Shown: positions 57,753 through 64,000 of the stretch, in pieces
Numbering within the stretch: the stretch's first letter is position 1
Layout of the letters: each line of letters opens with the position of its first letter
Assembly: GCF_001544355.1 (NCBI RefSeq)
Contig: NZ_BCQI01000014.1
Location: 22,050-86,049 of the forward strand
Direction of reading: 5' to 3'
DNA: 64,000 bases
From: Alicyclobacillus acidiphilus NBRC 100859
GTDB lineage: Bacteria; Bacillota; Bacilli; Alicyclobacillales; Alicyclobacillaceae
Made by a program: the position numbers and the translations under genes
Notes under the pieces: generated by a model
Database searches by the model: none
What the model was told of the DNA's origin: nothing
What the model saw: the letters and a program-made list of their open reading frames with translations, nothing else

Positions 57753-58138
57753 AGCAGTTGTTTGATGTGGATGACTCCTTCTTCGATGACAACTATCGAG
57801 CGACGATATCAGCCTACAAGCACGCTTTGAAAATCGTTGCCGATGAGATTCAATCCAATCTTCAAGATATGAATGTCGAGGAACTACGCAACTACAATAT
57901 CTTAGACCCATTTGAGGAGATTCCTCACAGCTATGACAAGGGGAAGTTGTTGACCTACCTACATAATCCCGAAAGCGACATCAATGCAAGAACGCTCGCG
58001 GAGTATGCCTTGGGAGCTATGGTCAAGCGGGGTGTACTGCCCGAAGAAGCAATGGATTATGAACGGGATGAGTTACTCCTATTTCTAAGTGCTTGGCAGT
58101 GGGAGAAAAACAGGCGCAGAAGTCACAATAGAAACTGA
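57725..58138 (+). CDS. Unknown protein, partner of the HEPN-like gene
   Basis: A 137-residue, mainly helical, acidic protein with no recognised domain. TTG 57725 lies inside the end of the preceding gene, with GGGGAGAGG about five bases upstream. The overlap makes it a candidate antitoxin-like or structural partner of the HEPN-like product; that is inference. The C-terminus is basic (KNRRRSHNRN). Confidence 0.6.
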   Translation: MVSTWTIELKQLFDVDDSFFDDNYRATISAYKHALKIVADEIQSNLQDMNVEELRNYNILDPFEEIPHSYDKGKLLTYLHNPESDINARTLAEYALGAMVKRGVLPEEAMDYERDELLLFLSAWQWEKNRRRSHNRN

Positions 58139-58149
58139 CCGCGAAAGGG

Positions 58150-58941
58150 TTGAAGGGGTTCGTGTCAGACTTTGGCATTTTCGAAAGAGAACGTGAAATG
58201 GAGAAGCGGTTGCAGGCTACCTACGAAGAATGGTGGGGGCGAATGATTCGAGCGGTACAGTTGCTTGACGAGCAGGACGTTCGCAGGTTATCCAATCCGT
58301 TCTTGATTAAGTGCCTCCCAGCATATCGGAAAGCAAAGAGAAAAGTGTTGATTGTTGGAAAAGAGACAAATGGGTGGGGAACATTCTATGAGACCCTGCA
58401 ACACTTTCAACATGCGAATGTAGACGTTCATCGAGAGGAAATCATCCGATACCTTCAATGGGAGTACGAGGACTTTCGCATGTGGAGGAAGTGGGATCAT
58501 ACGCCGTTCTGGCGCGGGAGCAGAGAGTTGTCTAAGGCGGTAGCCCCTGATGACGGTGACAACTCCTTTTTAAATACACAACTCATTCCATTTGACTATG
58601 AGAACGGTCGTCCTCCGTCCCATCTTGAAGAGTTGTTGTACAGCGAGTTCAATGTGTTGCCGATGACGATAGAGGCTCTCCAGCCAGATGTCGTTCTCTT
58701 TTTGACGGGATACACCTACGACGAGCGGCTCGTGAAGACATTCATGAATCAGAGGTTATTGGGCAATACACTGACATTTCATCCGATTGACGGATTTGAT
58801 CAGAATCACTTGGTCAGACTGTCCCATCAAATTCTTCCGTATCATTCGTACCGTACATATCACCCAGGCTACTCATTGTTACATAGGGAGACGGCGTTTG
58901 ACCCTGTGAAGAAGAAGCTTACTGAACTGGTAAATCCATGA
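58150..58941 (+). CDS. Unknown protein resembling the uracil-DNA glycosylase fold
   Basis: A protein of 263 residues (259 if GTG 58162 is the start). KVLIVGKETNGWG (residues about 67-79) looks like the first UDG-superfamily loop; QPDVVLFLTGYTYDERL and YRTYHPGY near the end resemble the central strand and the His-Pro loop. The usual catalytic residues cannot be assigned. The start is uncertain because the ribosome binding sites are poorly spaced. It follows the 137-residue gene after 11 bases, so it belongs to the same operon. Confidence 0.6.
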   Translation: MKGFVSDFGIFEREREMEKRLQATYEEWWGRMIRAVQLLDEQDVRRLSNPFLIKCLPAYRKAKRKVLIVGKETNGWGTFYETLQHFQHANVDVHREEIIRYLQWEYEDFRMWRKWDHTPFWRGSRELSKAVAPDDGDNSFLNTQLIPFDYENGRPPSHLEELLYSEFNVLPMTIEALQPDVVLFLTGYTYDERLVKTFMNQRLLGNTLTFHPIDGFDQNHLVRLSHQILPYHSYRTYHPGYSLLHRETAFDPVKKKLTELVNP

Positions 58942-58979
58942 GTGAGATTTAAAATGCTTCAATCAGGGAGTGGGCCACC

Positions 58980-59246
58980 ATGTCTGGTCAAAACAAAAAA
59001 CCAGAACAAGACAAAGCGAAATGGATTCTGGAACGTCCAGATGACAGGAACACGATTCGTATCGTAGGGAACGTGTATACCACGATGTCTGATGATGACT
59101 TTTTGGACGAGTTTATTGAGTGGCTGGAGAGCAAAGGGTGGAGTTTCTTCGGTCGGACGGTTGAACTTAGCGATGAGGACGATGACAGTGAAATCCTCGA
59201 CGGCATTCTTCCAGAAGGAACTTTTGACGGCACGGAAACAGAATAG
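58980..59246 (+). CDS. Small acidic unknown protein
   Basis: An 88-residue protein, MSGQNKKPEQDKAKWILER and onward, with a very acidic C-terminal third (LSDEDDDSEILDGILPEGT). Such proteins can be DNA mimics or antitoxins, but nothing shows that here. AGGGAGTGG precedes ATG 58980. It is the last gene of the run that starts at 56953. Confidence 0.6.
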   Translation: MSGQNKKPEQDKAKWILERPDDRNTIRIVGNVYTTMSDDDFLDEFIEWLESKGWSFFGRTVELSDEDDDSEILDGILPEGTFDGTETE

Positions 59247-59539
59247 GCTGTGGCTGAACGGGTGAAAAAAGGGGTTTCAGGTAAAGACAGGGCGTTCGAA
59301 CTGTCTCAAGTCATAGCAACGTGTTACATAGCCTAACGTATAGCGTTGGCAGTGTTATCCCAATTGTCGATGGATGTTATCCAAGTTCTCATTGGTTGGG
59401 ATGTTCTATTCAATTGACAATTGATATCAAGGTTAAGCATCGTTGCGCTATGCCATGGCTTTGTGCAAATTTGCATCATGGTGATGGGTGATCTTTGGGA
59501 ATTGCTACAGCCACCAAGAGTAGCATGGTTTAGATTCAT

Positions 59540-59734
59540 CTATCGTTGATTAAGGTAATCTTTAGGAGTATCGACATCCATCTTGGTCGCATCATTGGGA
59601 TGAGATGCCCATCCTTCATGAAGACTTCTGCATTTTGGTTGAGACAAGATCAGACTACCAATATCCAGAAGAGATGGAATCGTAGCCGCAGAATCGCATT
59701 TCCCCTGTGCCGCAGGGCACATGTTGAAACCCAT
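59540..59734 (-). pseudogene. Possible C-terminal remnant of a MobA/MocA-like nucleotidyltransferase
   Basis: A 64-codon frame ends HPNDATKMDVDTPKDYLNQR. The DTPxDY ending is characteristic of MobA-like NTP transferases. No upstream part of such a gene is recognisable in any frame, and there is no ribosome binding site. This is a weak call from one motif. Confidence 0.25.
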
Positions 59735-59915
59735 ACGTCAAAGCTCGACCAGCTACAAAGGTAGCACCTTGTCACAAGAGCATCGCTTACCTGATGAGTC
59801 ATCTTTTGAGCATCTGTTCCTTCGACATTTGAAATGCAACCTTAGATTTTGAGACACATACAATGTGGAGATATAACCCATTACGCGCATTCAGAAAATC
59901 AGAGTCAAATATGGG

Positions 59916-59985
59916 GAACCAAAAAGTTGTTCTCTCAGCCAATCTCCACTATATATAAAAAGATTCGAGAACAACTTTTCGGTTC
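59916..59985. repeat. 19-base inverted repeat with 32-base spacer
   Basis: GAACCAAAAAGTTGTTCTC at 59916-59934 matches the reverse complement of 59967-59985 at 18 of 19 positions. The spacer is AT-rich. The core AAGTTGTTC also occurs in the tandem repeats at 40.4-40.9 kb. It may be a miniature mobile element, a bidirectional terminator or a binding site. Confidence 0.7.
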
Positions 59986-60439
59986 ATCTTTGTCATAATC
60001 CATGTCTGATTTAACTCTATGAACGTCCTGGAACAACTTTTGTGTGATTCAAGCGATGCCGATAAATGAGGTCGGAGGGAGATTCGTGAGAACGGACAAT
60101 TGCACCAGGCTACAGATGGGAAGGTGACTGAACGTGACGGAGGAATTGCTCCCCGAATCATTGACCCGACGGTTTAAACAATCGCAATGGTACCTGCTAC
60201 CACCTTGTATGATTGGTGATAACACACCTCCGTCGTGACACAACATACGGGAACACGCTAAATTTTCCCTCTGATGAATCAAGTTGCTTTCCCCCGAAAT
60301 CCCTCGATAAAATCTCTCTTGTCCCTCAAATTACGTTATAATACCGATGAAAAATGTTCAGAACGTAACTGTATTGTTTTTTGGATTTGGGGCATGCCAT
60401 TTGCCCTTAACACCATGATGTGATGGAGGAACGATGAGG

Positions 60440-61501
60440 ATGAAAACGGCGAGAATCAGGCACAAGGTTTCGGAGCTTCATAAGATGAAGGAGAAGGGCA
60501 AGCTTTCGTTTGAACTGACGATTCAGCGTAAAAGGAACATCTGGGACGAGACACGGCAATCAAAGCTGATTCACAGCATCTTGGCGGGGTTTCTGATCCC
60601 TAATCTATCGGGTAGCAGAGGGGAAACCATGCTCCATATCTTGGATGGAAATCAGCGATTGAGTTCCATCTTTGATTACATCGAAGGGAAATATAAACTG
60701 GTAGGGGTTCAGAGCGTTGACGGGGGTGAGTTGGCGGGGAAAAAATTTGCCGAATTGACCGATGATCTACAGCAGAAGATTATGGACTACAAGTTTGAAA
60801 TCGATGTGATCGAGGAAGCAACTCAGGAACAGATGGAGGAGCAATTTTATCGACTGAACAATGGAGTTCCGATCCGTCCGATTGAACTTATCAGGGCGAA
60901 TCTTGGAGATAGTGTCCTGAAGTTCGTCGAACGAATTTCCAGCTTGCCATTCTTTGATAAGAAGGTGAATCTCTCGAAGGCGGCGAAGCGACGCTTTGTT
61001 GACCAAGAGTTGGTTCTCCAAATTCTCTTGTTGGTGCACCACCCTGATACGGGCTTTAGCAGTAAAGAAATTCGGGCTTTCGTACAGGAACTACGAGATA
61101 GTGGCATCCAGGACGTACTTCAAGCCAAGATGGAAAATGCATCCGCATTCCTTAATGAAGCCTTCGCGGGTGATTCAAAGAAGACCTTCTTGAAGAAGGC
61201 TCATGTACCGATGCTCTTCAAGCTGGTTCTCGATATTCAAAAATACGCGCTGGAAATTACGCCTCAACAGTTTGCAGAATGGGCGCAACCGTTTTTAGAA
61301 AATCCACCCGCAGAGTATAAAGAGGCGAGTCAGGCAGGAAGTGCTCGGAAAGAAAATGTCCAGCGGCGATTGATGGTTATGAGAGAGGCGTTCAACTCCC
61401 ATTTTAAAACCCAGTTGCAAGCTGACGTTGCGAGCGGGGCTGACGAGGTAGCGGCAACGGTGGAGACTGGTCAAGAGCAGGGTAATGAAGGAGCAAATTG
61501 A
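60440..61501 (+). CDS. DUF262-domain protein, stand-alone
   Basis: A 353-residue protein with an N-terminal DUF262 (ParB/GmrS-like) domain: RKRNIWDETRQSKLIHSIL and MLHILDGNQRLSSIFDYIEG, where the DGQQR motif reads DGNQR. EEQFYRLNNGVPIRPIELIRA follows. No DUF1524 nuclease domain is present or encoded nearby, unlike GmrSD enzymes. I prefer ATG 60440, nine bases from GGAGGA, over ATG 60434. The tail after residue 320 is a low-complexity Ala, Glu and Gly region. Confidence 0.82.
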   Translation: MKTARIRHKVSELHKMKEKGKLSFELTIQRKRNIWDETRQSKLIHSILAGFLIPNLSGSRGETMLHILDGNQRLSSIFDYIEGKYKLVGVQSVDGGELAGKKFAELTDDLQQKIMDYKFEIDVIEEATQEQMEEQFYRLNNGVPIRPIELIRANLGDSVLKFVERISSLPFFDKKVNLSKAAKRRFVDQELVLQILLLVHHPDTGFSSKEIRAFVQELRDSGIQDVLQAKMENASAFLNEAFAGDSKKTFLKKAHVPMLFKLVLDIQKYALEITPQQFAEWAQPFLENPPAEYKEASQAGSARKENVQRRLMVMREAFNSHFKTQLQADVASGADEVAATVETGQEQGNEGAN

Positions 61502-61570
61502 GCGACGGTTTTGGGGACGAGGGGATCGGCTACGATTCCCCTCCTCTGCCCTTAAGGACGCGATCCTACC

Positions 61571-61873
61571 ATGAGCATCACATGGATTCATGGGCGTTAC
61601 AAAGAAGACAGTAGAGTGTTCGACTCAACGTGGGAAGCAGAAGAGTGGGCGGATTCCCTTTATCCTGACATCGTTGGCGAGGGATTCGTCAATGTCGGTT
61701 ATGCCACACCCGATAAAAAGGTCGTAGATTTTCTCATCCGACAGATACCGCGCTGGGCAGAGTTCCTGAGAAGCCACAACCCATCCATCCCAGCCGTGAC
61801 CGTGCACGCATCGACTGAGATGGTAGATGGCAGGATGTTCTATAAGGTTTGGATTGAGACAGTGAAGAGGTGA
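61571..61873 (+). CDS. Small unknown protein (100 residues)
   Basis: A 100-residue protein, MSITWIHGRYKEDSRVFDS and onward, with an alternating helix-strand pattern and no recognised domain. AAGGA lies about 13 bases from ATG 61571, so the start is only moderately supported. It follows the DUF262 gene by 69 bases and could be co-transcribed with it. Confidence 0.55.
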   Translation: MSITWIHGRYKEDSRVFDSTWEAEEWADSLYPDIVGEGFVNVGYATPDKKVVDFLIRQIPRWAEFLRSHNPSIPAVTVHASTEMVDGRMFYKVWIETVKR

Positions 61874-62179
61874 TCCTGGGGAGTGGGCACTCAGAGTAAG
61901 CCACCTGCCCTTGACGAATGGGAAGCCTACCCATGCGCTGTGATCGAGTCTTTATATTGTCCTTTTTATTGAACAATATATTGTGATTCATATTGTAATT
62001 TACCTTGTTATTTATCTTTCCGTTTATCTTTTACATTGAAGAAAAATTCGCAAATGTCTTGCCCAAGAACAACGTGAATCAATTGATGAACATGATGACC
62101 CCTCTTCGGCTACCCTTGACCCGATTCTCCCCCAAACAAACTGAGACCCCATCACTGGAGCCTCGGTGACGACATCCAC
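61874..62179. other. Convergent AT-rich intergenic region
   Basis: The two flanking genes converge on this stretch. An AT-rich core near 61965-62040 contains the palindrome CAATATATTG, and ATGGG and CCCAT near 61919-61935 form a short hairpin. I see no coding frame or clear T-run terminator. Confidence 0.4.
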
Positions 62180-62674
62180 CTACATTGCGCTGGGACGTTC
62201 TTTTACTGAAACAGGTTGCTTTTGTACGGTCCGCAACTTACCTGCATCCAAATCGAAAATGAATGCGATGTCGAATTTCCCTTCGTGATAGTGCGGTGCT
62301 GAGTCGGAGAGCAGAGCCAAAGTTTGCCCATCCCGCTTACTGACTCGTTTGGCAACTTCGGAATTGATCAGTTTGTTATTTCGTCTTACATCTTGGTATA
62401 AGAACTTCAGGACACGCCTTATGTTCTCTTCATATTCATCGACTCCACGCTTGAACAAGTTAATGAGATAAATGCCGTCACCGTCACCAATCATCTCCTC
62501 AAAGGTTGTCCACTCAATGTGTGCAAAGATGTCCCTGGCATAGTCGATATCTTGGTTCCGAATCATGTCGAGAACCTTTTCCTTTCTGGGCGTGTACTCC
62601 TCCATATTGGTGTGCCACGTACAGCCCTTGATAGTCCCTTCGTGCCTAAACCCTACGAAAATAGCTGTGTCCAT
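62180..62674 (-). CDS. Unknown protein (164 residues)
   Basis: A 164-residue protein starting MDTAIFVGFRHEGTIKGCTWH. The middle is helical and charged (YEENIRRVLKFLYQDVRRNN) and the end is SVKERPSAM. There is no recognised domain. AGGAGGA lies ten bases from ATG 62674; an upstream GTG at 62716 has no ribosome binding site. Confidence 0.6.
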   Translation of the reverse strand: MDTAIFVGFRHEGTIKGCTWHTNMEEYTPRKEKVLDMIRNQDIDYARDIFAHIEWTTFEEMIGDGDGIYLINLFKRGVDEYEENIRRVLKFLYQDVRRNNKLINSEVAKRVSKRDGQTLALLSDSAPHYHEGKFDIAFIFDLDAGKLRTVQKQPVSVKERPSAM

Positions 62675-63325
62675 AATGACTAATTCCTCCTCTTTGGTTT
62701 GATCCCAATCTATCACGGTGTCAAGATTTGATCAGCCACAAAAGTGTCGAACCCCGTTTGAGGTCGGAGAGCAGTAAGGGCGTAAAAGGGGTTAAGTTGG
62801 ACAGGGTTCAAGAAATGTAACAACAAATGTTTCAGTTTATGGATACATAAATGGTTCCATTTCAATAAACGCTTTCGGTTGAGTTTGTTGAACATGATAC
62901 GTATTCCGCCCCTCCAAATCGTCCGCCCGAAGCCCTTCACCGAATCCGATTGATCCAACCCCACCCATATGCTATCCTTCAGTTGCAAGGCTCCTCCCCG
63001 CGTGCCACGGAGAGACTAAATAGAGAATATGGCACACAGGTACGAGATAGAGACCAGGAGAAAAAGGGATGGAGGTTTTTCGCTCTCTTGGAAAATCCCT
63101 ACCACTTTATAAAAAGTCGTGTGACCTACCACCGTTAAGCGTAGGAACCCAGGTTGAATCATCTGGGAGTAGTTAAGCGGAGATCCCCTGCCGTTGGATT
63201 GAAGTGGGGCTGAAAAAAGATTTGTCCGAGGGTGGCGAGATGCCGCCTTTTTGTCATATCAGGGGACTATGAGCAGGGAGTAGGCGTTTCTTTGCCTGCC
63301 TTCCCTGGGAAAAGGGGATAAATCC
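62675..63325. other. Intergenic region of about 650 bases
   Basis: A minus-strand open frame (62713-62988) begins with TTG only two bases after GGAGGAG and has no family similarity, so I do not call it. CCCAG and CTGGG near 63151-63170 form a small hairpin, and a terminator-like element is at 63231-63252. No RNA family was recognised. Confidence 0.35.
63231..63252 (+). terminator. Terminator-like hairpin
   Basis: GGTGGC and GCCGCC (one G-T pair) form a short stem with the loop GAGAT, followed by TTTTTG. No clear plus-strand gene precedes it, so it may end an unannotated transcript. Confidence 0.5.
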
Positions 63326-63508
63326 ATGTATGAAAAGCGAATAGCAGGGGAAGTTGTGAAGCTCCTCACTGCCAATGAACTCTATGGATTTTTTGATAAG
63401 CCTGAAGATAATGGTGACTTCGTTTTGGACTTGAAAGCGGCAAGAGAAGAACGGACGGAGGAGATTCTGAGGAATAACTGGATGAAAGAGCGAGAAGAGC
63501 AGGATTAA
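63326..63508 (+). CDS. Small unknown protein (60 residues)
   Basis: A 60-residue charged, helical protein, MYEKRIAGEVVKLLTANEL and onward, with Asp, Glu, Lys and Arg through the second half. AAGGGG is about nine bases before ATG 63326. No family is recognised. Confidence 0.55.
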   Translation: MYEKRIAGEVVKLLTANELYGFFDKPEDNGDFVLDLKAAREERTEEILRNNWMKEREEQD

Positions 63509-63609
63509 AGGCAGAATACACGGGTGTAGGGATTAAACGGGGCAGAGCCGAACATCTACAGCGAATATTCAGGTTGAGTGCATTATTTTGATGTTGGGAG
63601 CGAACTGAC

Positions 63610-64000
63610 ATGGCGAACCCATTGAAGGATAGTTCAGAGCGAGTACAGAGCAAGTTCTCCGAGTTGGGGTACACCAACAAGGTGGTGGAATTACCTGACA
63701 GCACACGAACCGCCCAGGAAGCCGCAGATGCCATCGGTTGTGAAGTGGCGCAGATTGCAAAATCCATCATCTTTCGTTTGAAGAACTCGGACAGCCCCTT
63801 ATTAGTGGTTGCCAGTGGGGTCAATCGCGTCCATGAGAAATCCCTTTCTAATCAGCTAAACGGATACCTTGCTAAAAGCTGATGCGAATTTCGTCCGTGA
63901 ACGCACAGGGTTTGTCATAGGCGGGGTTCCACCGCTCGGTCACAAGGAGACCATCACCACCATCATTGACGAAGACCTCTTTCAATACAACACCATCTGG
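63610..64000 (+). pseudogene. YbaK/EbsC-type aminoacyl-tRNA deacylase, frameshifted and cut by the window edge
   Basis: The first frame (MANPLKDSSERVQSKFSELG, TAQEAADAIGCEVAQIAKSI, LLVVASGVNRVHEKSL) is a YbaK-family editing domain. It ends at TGA 63880. Family similarity continues in the next frame as ADANFVRERTGFVIGGVPPLGH to the end of the window. Removing one A from the AAAA run at 63874-63877 restores one frame (AKADANFV). The family hydrolyses mischarged tRNA such as Cys-tRNA(Pro). Confidence 0.75.

Larger units (their letters stand above)
59247..60433. other. 1.2-kb region without an intact gene
   Basis: I see no gene with a normal start. The region holds a possible gene remnant on the minus strand (59540-59734), a small hairpin TGTGCC-GCAG-GGCACA at 59706-59721, a 19-base inverted repeat (59916-59985), a related GGAACAACTTTT at about 60030, and the upstream region of the DUF262 gene. 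It looks like a decayed or insertion-prone stretch. Confidence 0.5.

Noticed and set aside
59247..60433. tRNA or group II intron in the gene-free stretch
   Set aside because: I found no cloverleaf or domain V-like structure; the only clear structures are the inverted repeat and a small hairpin.
62713..62988. 91-codon minus-strand frame
   Set aside because: GGAGGAG is only two bases from its TTG and the product has no recognisable feature, so I left it out.

Overview
The window comes from a spore-forming, moderately GC-rich member of the Bacillales. The family Alicyclobacillaceae is my best guess. The evidence is the Firmicute order of the rpoB-rpoC-str-S10-spc-alpha superoperon, the spore genes (cwlD, gerD, pdaB), the cdaA-cdaR-glmM-glmS block with a glmS ribozyme, and strong GGAGG ribosome binding sites with many GTG and TTG starts. 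The genus is inference; no rRNA gene is present to settle it.

Positions 1-28.4 kb are the conserved information-processing core, all on the plus strand: the 3' part of rpoB, rpoC, an L7Ae-like protein, rpsL, rpsG, fusA and tuf. A terminator and a new promoter follow, then the S10-spc-alpha genes from rpsJ through rplQ, and truA, rplM and rpsI with a strong terminator. Notable points are a four-cysteine (zinc-type) S4 encoded inside the operon, zinc-type S14 and L36, no map gene between adk and infA, no ECF transporter genes between rplQ and truA, and a 247-base spacer between rpmJ and rpsM.

Positions 28.5-40.4 kb hold spore and envelope functions: cwlD, an unknown anchored protein, the Fe-S carrier mrp, convergent gerD and pdaB, an arginase, an SGNH hydrolase, then diadenylate cyclase cdaA, its regulator cdaR, glmM, the glmS ribozyme and glmS. 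The last five link c-di-AMP signalling to the supply of amino sugar for peptidoglycan.

From 40.4 kb the character changes. A 413-base tandem duplication, each unit carrying an intrinsic terminator, marks the edge. The remaining 23 kb is visibly AT-richer, accessory and partly decaying. It holds a TPR-GGDEF diguanylate cyclase, an ArsR-AHSA1 pair with two operator palindromes bracketed by two broken hsp20 copies, and a SIR2-like putative NADase behind three small membrane-protein genes. Next come GNAT, nucleotidyltransferase, HAD, peptidase-E and broken aminoglycoside phosphotransferase genes, then a minus-strand run of very small genes including a 57-residue zinc ribbon. The last part holds two proteins with HEPN-like R-x(4-5)-H motifs, a broken GIY-YIG/DUF7669 gene, a NERD protein, a protein resembling the uracil-DNA glycosylase fold, a stand-alone DUF262 protein and a frameshifted YbaK-type deacylase.

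The mix of SIR2, HEPN, NERD, GIY-YIG and DUF262 families suggests a defence-like island. The best candidates for an undescribed system are the SIR2 cluster (45.2-47.6 kb) and the HEPN-like/UDG-like cluster (56.9-59.2 kb). Both proposals are inference from motifs and gene order.
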